Below, in pieces: positions 9,600 through 19,025 of a stretch of DNA of 64,000 bases; the stretch's first letter is position 1; each line of letters begins with the position of its first letter. Origin of the DNA: CAWJAP01 sp963834365 (GTDB taxonomy: Bacteria > Acidobacteriota > Vicinamibacteria > Vicinamibacterales > Vicinamibacteraceae); assembly GCA_963834365.1 (NCBI GenBank), contig CAWIBS010000030.1, forward strand, positions 62,001 through 126,000, written 5' to 3'. The notes below the pieces were generated by a model that searched no databases, was not told where the DNA came from, and saw nothing but the letters and a program-made list of their open reading frames with translations. The position numbers were made by a program, and so were the translations under genes.

Positions 9600-10094
9600 T
9601 TACTTTTTCAGCGGTTTCGCGTTCTTGTAGCCCGCCGGCAGCGGCGTCGCGGTCTCCTTCCCGGGCTTCTCGACGATGTCCGGCCTCATCGCCAGGAGGA
9701 CCGTCGCAAGCTCCTTCTGCTCGGCGGCCGGCACCTTGAGATGGTTCAGCGACGCGACGAGATCCTCGACGAGCGCGTCGAACTCCCCTTGCGTCACCGC
9801 CATGCCCTTGTGCGCCTCGGCCATGGAGCGCCCGCTGTAGTTGCACGGCCCGCCGGTGCCCTGGCATACCTGCTCCACCAGCATCGCTTTCAGACGCGGA
9901 ATGTCGGTCTTGGCGAACTTCTGGTTGATCCGGGCGTCGGCGGCCGCCCGTCCGACGAAGTCGTCGATCACCGCGGTGATGGCGGCCATGCCACCAAGCC
10001 GGTCGAACAGCGACTTCTGTGCCGGCGCCTGCGCCACGCCGAGCGATGGGAGGGTCACCACTGAGAGCACGATCAGCGCTGCCGTTCCCTTCAT
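9600..10094 (-). CDS. Exported truncated hemoglobin, group I-like
   Basis: A heme-binding globin of the short two-over-two class, 164 residues. An N-terminal signal peptide (MKGTAALIVLSVVTLPSLGVAQA) directs it to the periplasm, which is unusual for this family. Globin signatures are SLFDRLGGMAAITAVIDDFV at the A/B helices, VEQVCQGTGGPCNYSGRSM before the F helix, and AHKGMAVTQGEFDALVEDLV with the likely proximal His. A polar Lys-rich tail of about 25 residues ends the protein. Trunc-Hbs bind O2 or NO and serve in NO detoxification or electron transfer; which applies here is not visible. The gene converges on the BNR-repeat gene with a two-base gap between stops. Confidence 0.85.
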   Translation of the reverse strand: MKGTAALIVLSVVTLPSLGVAQAPAQKSLFDRLGGMAAITAVIDDFVGRAAADARINQKFAKTDIPRLKAMLVEQVCQGTGGPCNYSGRSMAEAHKGMAVTQGEFDALVEDLVASLNHLKVPAAEQKELATVLLAMRPDIVEKPGKETATPLPAGYKNAKPLKK

Positions 10095-10142
10095 GGAGGG
10101 CCTCCTTTGATGAGGTTGGGAGTCGTTACTCTAACAGACCAA

Positions 10143-10390
10143 AGACTGAAGACCGAGCCGGGCTGCCGGGCTACGGGCTGCAGGCTGCGGGCCCGGCAAA
10201 CTTCTTCGCAAGCCCCGTAGCCAGTAGCCCGTAGTCCGTAGCCCTGACCGAAGACTGAAGACCGAAGACTGAAGACCGAGCCGGGCTGCCGGGCTACTGG
10301 CTGCAGGCTGCAGGCCCGCCAACCTCTTTCACAAGCCCTGCAGCCAGTAGCCCGTAGTCCGTAGCCCTGACCGAAGACCGAACGACAGCG
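10143..10390. repeat. Two tandem ~123-bp copies of a word-array hairpin unit
   Basis: The 312-base gap 10095-10406 has no gene. It is largely two direct copies of a unit that begins AGACTGAAGACCGAGCCGGG at 10143 and again at 10266, a period of 123 bases. Each unit contains a hairpin of 7-bp words: GGGCTACGGGCTGCAGG on the left arm and GTAGCCAGTAGCCCGTAGTC on the right. The units are joined by GACCGAAGACTGAA words. The two copies differ by scattered substitutions. The same unit occurs inverted at 5768-5860. It separates the divergent globin and adenosyltransferase genes, so it lies in the promoter region of both. Confidence 0.88.
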
Positions 10391-10406
10391 GCATACAATC
10401 GAACGC

Positions 10407-10971
10407 ATGCCCCGACTGACCCGCCTCTACACGCGCAAGGGCGACGATGGCACGACCGGTCTCGGCGGCGGGCAGCGCGTCGCCAAGGACTCGCTTCGCG
10501 TCGCGGCGTACGGCACCGTGGACGAGCTCAGCTCGGCGATCGGCGTGGCGCTCGCCGGCGGCCTCGTCCCCAGGCTGGCGACCGCGCTGCCGGCCATTCA
10601 GAACGAGTTGTTCCACCTCGGCTCGGATCTCTGCTTCGTCGAGGAAGACAAGCGGACCTTCACCGTCCCGCAGATAGAACCGCGCCACGTCGAGGCGCTC
10701 GAGCGCCTCATCGACGAGCTGAACGACAGCGTCGGCGCGCTCGAGAACTTCATTCTCCCCGGCGGCGTCATCGGCGCCGCACAGCTGCACCTCGCGCGTA
10801 CCAATCTGCCGGCGCGCCGAGCGCGACGTCATCGCCCTGTCGCGGACCGAGCCGGTCGGCCCGCACGCCATCAGGTATCTGAACCGCCTCTCGGACGCGC
10901 TCTTCGTCATGGCGCGCTTCGAGAACCGGCAGCGGGACATGCCGGAGCCGCTCTGGGACCCCAAAGCCTGA
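10407..10971 (+). CDS. Cob(I)alamin adenosyltransferase, PduO/ATR type (one frameshift)
   Basis: Transfers the adenosyl group of ATP to cob(I)alamin, making coenzyme B12 in the cytoplasm. The N-terminus has the family ATP-binding motif TRKGDDGTTGLGGGQRVAKD and then DELSSAIGVA. The second half carries NFILPGG, the motif ART-CRRAERDVIAL and YLNRLSDALFVMARFEN. The frame changes at about 10798-10803 (one surplus base beside GTAC, within ART/ICRRAERD), and the corrected product ends DMPEPLWDPKA. The span of 565 bases is 3n+1. Corrected length (187 residues) is normal. The stop codon lies in the loop of a 20-base perfect palindrome (10961-10980). Confidence 0.9.
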
Positions 10972-11183
10972 AGGCTTTGGAAGGCACAAGGCAACAGTCA
11001 CAAGGCACAAGGAAGGGCAAAGGAACAAGGTGAAGGCGAAAGGTCAAACGGAAAAAGGCAAAATCGAAGACAAGATCAAGAGCAAGGGACTGACGGAGGA
11101 GCGCAGATAGCCGGCCGAACGCCGTTCGCACCATGGTAGCGCTCCGGCCTTGTGCCTTGTGCCTCGTGCCTTGTGCCTTTTTC
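10961..11183. repeat. Palindrome over a stop codon, then an inverted array of GGCACAA words
   Basis: CCAAAGCCTGAAGGCTTTGG (10961-10980) is a perfect palindrome with the same CTGAAG core as the other REP-like sites, and the adenosyltransferase TGA sits at its centre. It leads into an array of AAGGCACAAGG-type words (10978-11012) that then decays into purine-rich sequence. The complementary array CCTTGTGCC is at 11143-11177. The gap lies between two convergent genes, so the structure could act as a bidirectional terminator. No gene is visible in it. Confidence 0.8.
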
Positions 11184-14100
11184 TCAGCCCTGCTCCGCCA
11201 CTTCGGGTGACTCGCTGACGGTCGCATCCCCCGCGACCGCGTCCAGCACCGCCCGCACCTTGCGGAGCATCTCGGCGAGCGCGAAGGGCTTCCTGAGGAA
11301 CGACGTGCCGGGCTCGACGACGTCCTGTTCGTCGAGTGTGGCGGCATAGCCGGACATGTAGAGCACGCGGATGCCGGGCCGGTCCACGCGCAGCCTCGCC
11401 ACCAGCTCGCGACCGCCCATCTTCGGCATCACGACGTCGGTGAGCACGAGCGCGATCGGACCGGCATGAGCGCGCGCCACGCCCACGGCATGCTCGCCAT
11501 GCTCGGCTTCGAGCACGGTATAGCCCTGATCGGTGAGCGCGCTGCGCGCGATCTCCCGGACCAGCGGCTCGTCTTCGACGAGCAGCACCGTTTCAGTGCC
11601 CGGCTGCACGCGTGCCGCCTGCGGCTTCGGCGCCGGCTCGGCCGGCAGATCCACACGAGGGAGGAACACGTTGAACGTCGTGCCGTACCCGACCTCGGAC
11701 TCGGGGTAGATGGTGCCGCCAAGCTGCTGCACGATGCCGTAGCAGGTCGGCAGCCCGAGCCCGGTACCGCGGCCCGGCTCCTTGGTCGTGAAGAACGGCT
11801 CGAACATGTGCTTCTTGACGTTCTCGTCCATGCCGACGCCGGTGTCGGTCACCGTCAGCCGCACGTGATCGCCCGGCTTCAGGGTCGGGTGCAGCTTCGC
11901 GAACACGTCGTCGACGATGACGTTGGTCGTCTCGATGCGACAGCATGCCGCCATGCGGCATCGCGTCGCGGGCGTTGACGGCGAGGTTGACGAGCACCTG
12001 TTCGATCTGGTGCGGATCGGCCTTGACCGACCACAGGTTCGGGCTGGTCGCCGTCGTCAGCTCGATGTCCTCGCTGATCAGCCGGTGGAGCATCCCGTCG
12101 AGATTGAGGGCGAGCTCGCCGAGGTTGATGACGCGCGGTTCGACGACCTGTTTGCGGGCGAAGGCGAGCAGCCGGTGCGTCAGGTTGGAGGCGCGCTCGG
12201 CCGCTTTGCGAATCTGGCGCAGCTGCGACTGCAGGGGGTGGCCCTCGCCGAGGCCGGCGTCCACGAGATCGGAGTAGCTCAGGACGACCGTCAGCACGTT
12301 GTTGATGTCGTGAGCGACCCCGCCGGCCAGCCGTCCGATGCTCTCGAGCTTCTGCACCTGCGCGAGCTGTTCCTCGAGGCGTCGGCGCTCGGCGACGTCA
12401 CGCTGCAACTGAGCGTAGGCGCCCGTCAGCTCCGTCGTCCGCTCCTCGACGCGATCTTCGAGCTCGTCCCGCGATTGCCGCAACGATTCCTCGATGCGAC
12501 GACGCTCCTGGATCTCCTGGGACAATGCCTTCGTGCGCTCGTCCACGAGCAGCTGAAGCGTGCGCTCACGCGCCTCCAGCCGCTGGAAGCGCAGGTGCAA
12601 CAGGCCTACGATCGCGCAGGTGATCCCGACCACGCCCAGCAGGTAGAACCACCAGGTCTCCCAGAATCGCGAGCGGACGGAGAACGCAATACCCGCAGGG
12701 GTGGGATTCCAGACGCCGTCGTAGTTGGTCGCCGCGACCTGAAACTGATAGCGCCCACCCGGTACTCCCGTGTAGTACGCGACCCGCATGTTCCCCGCAT
12801 CGACCCAGTCATCGTCCACGCCTTCGAGCTTGTAGCGGAACCGGACGCGCTCGGGAATGCCGAAACTGAGGGCGGTGTAATGAATCTCCAGCCGTTTTTG
12901 GCCGGAAGGGATCTGGAGGCTTGCGCTCCGCGGAATCTCGCGGCCATCGGCGACGATCCGATCGATGTGCACCGGTGCGAGGACCGTCGTCCGCGAGAAC
13001 TTCGACGCGTCCACGACGACCGCGCCAGACGCGCTCGCAAAGAGCAGCGAGCCATCCGCGCGGCGGATCCCGGCCGAGTGGGAGACGCCGTGAAACTCCC
13101 ACCGCCCGAAGCCGTCCACGTACTCGTAGAGCCGGGGCGAGGCGACCGCGCGGGTCCCGTTCGCGACGCTGAGGAGGTCGCTGCGCTCGAAGCGCGTCAG
13201 ACCACGCTGCCCGCTCAGCCACAACGAGCCGCGGGTGTCGGCGAGTATCTGGAAGACACGGCCGGAGGTGGCCGCGTCGCGCGTCGGCAGGGCGAGCATG
13301 CGATTTTCGCGCACGAGATGCAGGTTGCCGTCGAGCGTCCCCACCCAGACGTAGCCGCCGTCGCAGAGGATGGCGGTCACGTCGTTGCTGGTGAGCCCCT
13401 CGGCGGTCGTGTACCGCTCGAAGCTGCCGTTCTTCAGTCGGTTGAGCCCGCCCTCGACCGTGCCAATCCACAGCGTTCCCTGCTGATCCTCTCGAATCAC
13501 GGAGACGTTGTTCGAGGACAGCCCGAGGGCCTGTGTATAGCTGGTCGTGGTGTCGCCGCTGATGCGATGGAGCCCGGTCCGGTTGCCAACCCACAGGTTG
13601 CCCGCTGCGTCCTCGTGAATCGCGCGGATGCCCCCCTGAGGATATCCCTTGCGTCCCACGTAGTTCGTGATGGTGCGGTTGCGGATGCGCGAGAGCCCTC
13701 GCGGCGTGCCGACCCACACGCTGCCGTCGGCGCCGTCGGCGATCGTCCAGATGACATTGCTCGGCAGGCCCTCGTCCTGGGTCCAGACAAAGTGGTCGTC
13801 GCCCGAGAGGACGGCCACGCCCGCGCCGTCGGTCCCGATCCAGAGACGCCCGCGCCGATCCTCGAGCACCGACAGCACATCGTTTTCCGGGAGGCCCTGA
13901 ACCCGTGAAATGGCCGAGAACGGCACATTGCGGAGCCGGTTGAGCCCGCCGCTGCGAGTCCCGACCCACACATTTCCCTCGCGGTCCTGCAGGAGGGTGG
14001 TGACCGTGACGTCGGACAACCCGTCGCGCGTCGTGAACGCGGCCAGCCGATTGCCGGTCAGCCGCGCCAGGCCGCCGCCGGCCGTTCCGATCCAGAGTGA

Positions 14101-14922
14101 ACCGTCCGTGTCCTCTGCCAGAGCGCGGACGTTGTTCGACGGCAGGCCATTCGCCGTCGTGATGCGTCGCCACGCACCTCCTGCGATGCGCAGGAGCCCG
14201 ACCGGCGTTCCGAGCCAGAGCACGCCGGCACGGTCGCGATGCGCCGCCTGCACCTGCTCCACACCATGCCTGGCCTCAGTCAGCCGACCGCCGTCGAGCC
14301 GCATTTCGGGGCCCGACGTCCCGACCCATAGCGTCCCGTCCGGATCTTCACGGATCGTCGAGATCGATCCCGGCACTGTTGACACCGTGACGAAGGCTTC
14401 ACCATCGAGGCGCGCCAGTTCGTCGCCGCCCGCGACCCACAGCCGGCCCTGACGATCCTCGTGGAACGAGGACACGGCGCCACGAAGGCGGTTCGGCGCG
14501 ACGTCCTCGAAGACACCGTTGCGGAATCGGATGACGGACCCCTCGTCGGTCCCAATCCAGAGGTTCCCCTCCCGATCTTCACGGAGCGCACGCACGTCGG
14601 TCGCGCGCAGCACCGGCACGCTGTTGCGGTCGAACGTCGTGAACTTGACCCCGTCGAACCGCACGAGCCCGGCTTCCGTTCCCAGCCAGAGGAAGCCGTC
14701 ACGGGTCTGAATCAGGGCGTTGACGCCGTTGCTCGGGAGTCCACGATGGGTCAGCCAGACTTCGTGGTTGTACTGCGTCAGAGCCTTGGCGGTCGGAGCT
14801 TGGGCGGTCTGAGCACACGCCGGGCGATCGGCCGAGAACAGCGAGACGACAATCGCCGCGACGAGGGAAGCCGGGGTTCGGGCTCGCAGCGCAAGGCGAG
14901 CCGGAAACAGGGACTTTGACAT
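11184..14922 (-). CDS. Hybrid two-component sensor kinase: Reg_prop propeller-Y_Y_Y-HisKA-HATPase-REC (one frameshift)
   Basis: A membrane sensor of about 1,245 residues. The ATG at 14922 gives a signal peptide (LVAAIVVSLFSADRPACAQ). The external part has some twelve or more two-component propeller repeats with the signature REDREGNLWIGT, forming two propellers, followed by a Y_Y_Y domain (YRFQVAATNYDGVWN). One membrane helix (WWFYLLGVVGITCAIVGLL) and a coiled coil lead to HisKA (LAGGVAHDINNVL, phospho-His) and HATPase_c (GTGLGLPTCYG). The C-terminal receiver has the phospho-Asp in VLTDVVMPKMGG. The frame changes at about 11940, between the HATPase N-box and IETTNVIVDD; the span is 3n+1. Such proteins sense polymers such as glycans in Bacteroidetes; the ligand here is unknown. 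No separate DNA-binding partner is adjacent. Confidence 0.93.
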
Positions 14923-15161
14923 CGTGATCCGCGACGACCGGTGTGCCGGCGTCACACCCGGGAGAACGCTGCCGCGCGAGGGAAGGCGTGGTGCCCGGAT
15001 CGCAGGGAAGGCTCCCTTCCAGTATCGGACTTCTCGTGCCTGCCCATCAGATCCAATTATTGTTGAGCTTACCGCCGTCGAGCTCCTGCGCTCTTCCGCT
15101 AGACTCCCGATCGTTCTCACCGTCGCACTTGCGCGCACGTCGCTCGACACTGGATTCCCAA

Positions 15162-16595
15162 ATGAGCAGATTCCTCATCGGTCTGTCCTTCTGCTGTGCC
15201 GTCACCCTCTCCGCCAGCCCGGCGCCACTGTCCGCCCAGGCTCCCGCGAGGCGCGTCACCGAGACGGCGCTCGACCGCTACGTGAACGCGGCGGATTCGA
15301 GCTACGGGTACAGCCTCATCGAAACGCGGCCCGGTGAAGGGCATACCGCCTACGTCCTCGAGGTGATCTCGCAGACGTGGCTGACGGACAAGGAGGTGGA
15401 CAAGCCTGCGTGGCGTCACTGGTTGACCATCATCAAGCCCGAGACGGTGGCGCATGGGACGGGCTTCGTCTTCGTCACGGGTGGTGACACGCGGCGCAAG
15501 CCGCCGGCGCGCGTGGACGCCGGACTCACCGACATTGCCGTGACCACGCAGTCCGTGGTCGCCGAGTTGCGGATGGTCCCCAACCAGCCACTCGTCTTTG
15601 GCGGGGATGGCAAGGAGCGCACCGAGGACGACCTGATCGCCTACACGTGGGACAAATACCTGCGCACGGGCGACGAGCGGTGGCCCGCTCGACTGCCGAT
15701 GGCCAAATCGGTCGTCAGAGCGATGGATGCCGTCACCGACTTCCTCGGCAAGCCCGAGCAGGGTGCCCGCAAGGTCGATCGCTTCGTCGTCGCCGGGGCC
15801 TCGAAGCGCGGCTGGACGACGTGGGCCACGGCGGCTGTCGACCCGCGCGTCGTCGCGATCGCGCCGATTGTGATCGACGTGCTGAACGTCGAGCCGTCGT
15901 TCATCCACCACTGGCAGGCATACGGATTCTGGGCGCCCGCGGTGAAGGACTACGAGGACCAGGGGATCATGAAATGGATGCAGACGCCGCAGAATCGCGC
16001 GCTGCTCCGCATCGAGGATCCGTACGAGTATCGAGACCGCCTGACGATGCCGAAATACATCGTCAATTCGGCGGGCGATCAGTTCTTCCTGCCCGATTCG
16101 TGGCGGTTCTATTTCGACGACCTGCGCGGCGAGAAGCACCTGCGCTACGTGCCGAACACGGATCACAGCCTCAAGGGCTCGGATGCCCTGCAGTCGGTGG
16201 CGGCGTTCTATGCGTCGATCCTGACCGGCACGCCTCGTCCGCAGGTCACGTGGAAGGCGGAGAAAGACGGACGGTTGCGCGTGGAAACGCGCACCAGGCC
16301 CGACTCGGTGACGCTGTGGAAGGCCACGAGCCCCGACGCCCGCGACTTCCGGCTGGAAACGATCGGCGCCGCCTATCAGTCGTCGACGATCGAGGCCACC
16401 TCGCCCGGGGTCTATGAAGTCGCGCTGGAGAAGCCGGCAAAGGGGTGGACGGCGGGCCTGATCGAACTGCGCTTTCCGAGCGGCTCGAAGTATCCGTTCG
16501 TGTTCACGACCGGCGTCGCGGTCGTGCCGGAGACGATGCCGTTCCCTGCCCCGGCGCCCAACCAGCCACCGCCCGGCGTCTGGACGCCAAAATGA
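15162..16595 (+). CDS. Secreted PhoPQ-activated pathogenicity-related (PqaA-like) protein
   Basis: A 477-residue protein of the PqaA family, which has an alpha/beta-hydrolase fold. The ATG giving MSRFLIGLSFCCAVTLSASP starts a signal peptide ending near LSAQA, so it acts outside the cytoplasm. The likely nucleophile elbow is VAGASKRGW; other conserved stretches are HWLTIIKPE, YTWDKYLRTGDERWPARLPM, PRVVAIAPIVIDVLN, GDQFFLPDSWRFYFDDLRGE and YVPNTDHSL, which holds the candidate catalytic His. The biochemical reaction of the family is not established. It is divergent from the hybrid kinase (240-base gap without other features), which hints at but does not prove joint control. Confidence 0.88.
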   Translation: MSRFLIGLSFCCAVTLSASPAPLSAQAPARRVTETALDRYVNAADSSYGYSLIETRPGEGHTAYVLEVISQTWLTDKEVDKPAWRHWLTIIKPETVAHGTGFVFVTGGDTRRKPPARVDAGLTDIAVTTQSVVAELRMVPNQPLVFGGDGKERTEDDLIAYTWDKYLRTGDERWPARLPMAKSVVRAMDAVTDFLGKPEQGARKVDRFVVAGASKRGWTTWATAAVDPRVVAIAPIVIDVLNVEPSFIHHWQAYGFWAPAVKDYEDQGIMKWMQTPQNRALLRIEDPYEYRDRLTMPKYIVNSAGDQFFLPDSWRFYFDDLRGEKHLRYVPNTDHSLKGSDALQSVAAFYASILTGTPRPQVTWKAEKDGRLRVETRTRPDSVTLWKATSPDARDFRLETIGAAYQSSTIEATSPGVYEVALEKPAKGWTAGLIELRFPSGSKYPFVFTTGVAVVPETMPFPAPAPNQPPPGVWTPK

Positions 16596-16599
16596 GAAC

Positions 16600-16641
16600 G
16601 GGGACGGGAGCCTCCCCGAATCCTGGGAGGCTCCCGTTCCC
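16600..16641. repeat. Inverted repeat/terminator-like hairpin between convergent genes
   Basis: GGGGACGGGAGCCTCCC and its near-perfect complement GGGAGGCTCCCGTTCCC flank an 8-base loop, giving a stem of about 17 pairs with one mismatch, right after the PqaA-like stop. It ends 2 bases before the convergent dipeptidase stop. The same GACGGGAGCCTCCC word recurs three times at 43061-43149. Confidence 0.75.
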
Positions 16642-16643
16642 AT

Positions 16644-18008
16644 TTACCTGGCGATCTCCTCGTACAGGTGAGCGGAAGCAATCACGCCGTTGTGGAAGTT
16701 CGACAGGTCCAGCTTCTCGTTCGGCGCGTGCGCGTTCTCGTCGGGGAGCCCGACGCCGAACAGCACACAGGGCAAGCCGAGCTCCTCCTGGAACGTCGAG
16801 ACGACGGGAATCGATCCGCCCTCGCGATTCAAGACCGGACGTTCGCCGAATCCCTTTTCGATCGCCCGCGCCGCCGCCTGCACGAACGGATTGTCGTAGC
16901 TCGTCATCCACGGCTTGCCACCGTGCATGCGCGTGAGCTTGACTTCCACGGTCCTGGGTGAAACCTTGGCCACCCACGCTTCGAACAGCCTGCCGATCTC
17001 CTCCGAATCCTGATCGGGCACCAGGCGCATGCTGACTTTGGCCATCGCGACCGCCGGAATCACGGTCTTGGCGCCCTCGCCGGTGAACCCTGACAGCAGC
17101 CCGTTGACCTCGAAGGTCGGCCGCGCCCAGACGCGCTCGAGCGTGGTGTAGCCGGACTCGCCGAACAGCTTCGGCGCGCCGAGCTCCTTGCGATATTTCT
17201 TCTCGTTGAACGGCAGGCGCGCGAACTCGGCGCGCTCCTCGGCGGTCAGCTCGCGCACCTTGTCGTAGAAGCCGGGAATCTTGATCCGTCCACTCCTGTC
17301 CTTCGCCTGCGCGAGGATCTGCGCCAGCACGAACGCGGGGTTGGCGACGGCGCCGCCGAACGACCCCGAATGCAGATCGCTCGTCGTCCCGCGCACGTCG
17401 ATCTGGTAATAGGCCAGGCCGCGCAACCCGTAGCAGATCGACGGCACGCCGCGATCGAACATCGGCGAGTCGGAGATGACGACGACGTCCGCGGCGAGCT
17501 GGGCCTTGTGACCGCGGATGTAGTCGTCGAGATTGCGGCTGCCGACTTCTTCCTCGCCTTCGAGGATCACCTTGAGGTTGACCGGCAGCCGACCCGACTG
17601 CTTCAGGTGAGCCTCGATGGCCTTGAAGTGCATGAAGATCTGGCCCTTGTCGTCGGCGGCCCCGCGCGCGTAGATCTCGCCATCGCGCACGGTGGCCTCG
17701 AAGGGCGGCGAGTGCCACAGATCGAGGGGATCGACCGGCTGCACGTCATAGTGGCCGTAGAAGAGCAGGGTCGGCGCACCCTCGGCGCCGAGCCACTCGG
17801 CGTAGACGATGGGATGACCGGGCGTCTCTTCCAGGTGGGCGGTCGTCAGCCCGATGCGCTGAAGCTCGTCGACGGTCCATTCGGCGCACCGCCGCACATC
17901 GCCAGCGTGCTGCGGCAGCGCGCTGATGCTGGGGATCGCCAGGTAGGCCTTGAGCTCGTCGACGTAGCGGTCGCGATTGGTGTTGATGTAGTCGATGATG
18001 GGATGCAT
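16644..18008 (-). CDS. M20 family metallodipeptidase
   Basis: A cytoplasmic zinc dipeptidase of the ArgE/DapE/CPG2 family, 454 residues, no signal peptide. Metal and catalytic motifs are FYGHYDVQPVDP (metal His and catalytic Asp), ARGAADDKGQ (bridging Asp) and ILEGEEEVGS (catalytic Glu and metal Glu). The dimerisation domain begins near DLHSGSFGGAVANPA, and the C-terminal REGGSIPVVSTFQEELG carries a further conserved site. Frame and length are normal. It releases amino acids from di- or short peptides. No operon partner is evident; a word-array hairpin precedes its start. Confidence 0.93.
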   Translation of the reverse strand: MHPIIDYINTNRDRYVDELKAYLAIPSISALPQHAGDVRRCAEWTVDELQRIGLTTAHLEETPGHPIVYAEWLGAEGAPTLLFYGHYDVQPVDPLDLWHSPPFEATVRDGEIYARGAADDKGQIFMHFKAIEAHLKQSGRLPVNLKVILEGEEEVGSRNLDDYIRGHKAQLAADVVVISDSPMFDRGVPSICYGLRGLAYYQIDVRGTTSDLHSGSFGGAVANPAFVLAQILAQAKDRSGRIKIPGFYDKVRELTAEERAEFARLPFNEKKYRKELGAPKLFGESGYTTLERVWARPTFEVNGLLSGFTGEGAKTVIPAVAMAKVSMRLVPDQDSEEIGRLFEAWVAKVSPRTVEVKLTRMHGGKPWMTSYDNPFVQAAARAIEKGFGERPVLNREGGSIPVVSTFQEELGLPCVLFGVGLPDENAHAPNEKLDLSNFHNGVIASAHLYEEIAR

Positions 18009-18022
18009 GGTGTCGTTGGAAG

Positions 18023-18147
18023 GGGGCTACGGGCTGCGGACTTCGGGCTACAGGAAAAAGCATCCTGGAGCCTCCTCAGACAGCCTTGGCCCGTTGTCCG
18101 TAGTTCTCACAGCCTGTAGTCCCCGTAGCCTGTAGCCCGTAGCCCTA
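18023..18147. repeat. Word-array inverted repeat (GGCTACG/TAGCCTG words)
   Basis: The left arm at 18023-18053 (words GGGCTAC, GGGCTGC, GGACTTC, GGGCTAC) is complementary to the right arm at 18113-18147 (CCTGTAG, TCCCCGTAG, CCTGTAG, CCCGTAG). The arms enclose about 60 unrelated bases. The element fills the gap between the rhodanese stop and the dipeptidase start and belongs to the same word family as 5768-5860, 10143-10390 and 28027-28180. Confidence 0.82.
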
Positions 18148-18148
18148 C

Positions 18149-19003
18149 TCAATTCACGCTCTTCGCTCTCGCCTCGATTGGCAGCTCGAGGCGATCGCCC
18201 CACTCGCGCCACGAGCCCAGGTAGTTGCGCACACGCGGGTACCCCAGCAGGCGCAGCGCCAGGTATGCATGGGCGCCACGGTATCCGCCCTGGCAGTAGG
18301 TGACGACGTCGCAATCCGGCGTGATGCCGTGGTCCTCGTACATCGCGCGAAGCTCCGGGGCGCACTTGAAGCGTCCCGAGGCATCCAGATTGTTCGTCCA
18401 TTCGAGGTGCACCGAGCCGGGGATCGTGCCCCCGCGGGCGGCACGGACGAGCGTGCCGTGATGCTCCTCGGGCGTGCGTGTATCGACGAGCACACAACCT
18501 TCCCGGCCGATGCGGTCCGACACCTCGCGCCAGGTCGCGAGAACCTCCGTGCGACGCTCGCCCTGCCACTCGGTCGCGACCGGCGCCTGGGCCTCGCGCG
18601 AAACCGGCAGACCCGCAGCCGCCCACGCGTTGAAGCCACCGTCGAGGACGCGGACGTCGGGGTGGCCGAACAGCTCGAGAAACCAGAACGCGCGCGCCGC
18701 CCGCACGCCGGACTGCTCGTCGTACACGACCACAGGACGATCGGCCGCCGTGCCGCGCGTGGCGAACAGGTGCTCGATCATCCACAGGAAAGCGCGCAGC
18801 GGCGCCGGGTCGGTGTCGGTGAGGCTCAGGCCGAACACGTCGAAGTGTGCGGCCCCCGCGATGTGACCGCCGGCGAACTGCTCGGCAGGTCGCGTGTCGA
18901 TGAGCAGCACCGGCGGACCGGAGGTGGATCCGATCCGCGCGTGGAGTGCCGCGGGCGCAATCAGAAGCTGGGGATTCGCGAAATCCGTCTCCGGCCCGGA
19001 CAT
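18149..19003 (-). CDS. Two-domain rhodanese-type sulfurtransferase
   Basis: Transfers sulfane sulfur, for example from thiosulfate or 3-mercaptopyruvate, to an acceptor. The protein is 284 residues with two rhodanese domains: an inactive N-terminal one (VLLIDTRPAEQFAGGHIAGA, without the Cys) and an active C-terminal one with VDTRTPEEHHG and the catalytic loop VTYCQGGYRGA. The CQGGYR loop resembles CRxGxR-type sulfurtransferases. The ATG at 19003 (MSGPETDF) is chosen because upstream codons are Arg/Ser-rich noise that overlaps the neighbouring gene. No signal peptide is seen, so it is probably cytoplasmic. Confidence 0.9.
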   Translation of the reverse strand: MSGPETDFANPQLLIAPAALHARIGSTSGPPVLLIDTRPAEQFAGGHIAGAAHFDVFGLSLTDTDPAPLRAFLWMIEHLFATRGTAADRPVVVYDEQSGVRAARAFWFLELFGHPDVRVLDGGFNAWAAAGLPVSREAQAPVATEWQGERRTEVLATWREVSDRIGREGCVLVDTRTPEEHHGTLVRAARGGTIPGSVHLEWTNNLDASGRFKCAPELRAMYEDHGITPDCDVVTYCQGGYRGAHAYLALRLLGYPRVRNYLGSWREWGDRLELPIEARAKSVN

Positions 19004-19025
19004 GGCGCCGGATAGTGTATCCCCG

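Noticed and set aside
10143..10390. Possible CRISPR or attachment direct repeats
   Set aside because: Only two long copies, each an imperfect hairpin; no spacer structure and no integrase.
12809..14173. 454-residue open frame inside the hybrid kinase gene
   Set aside because: Alternative frame of the propeller repeats; composition is typical of high-GC shadow frames.
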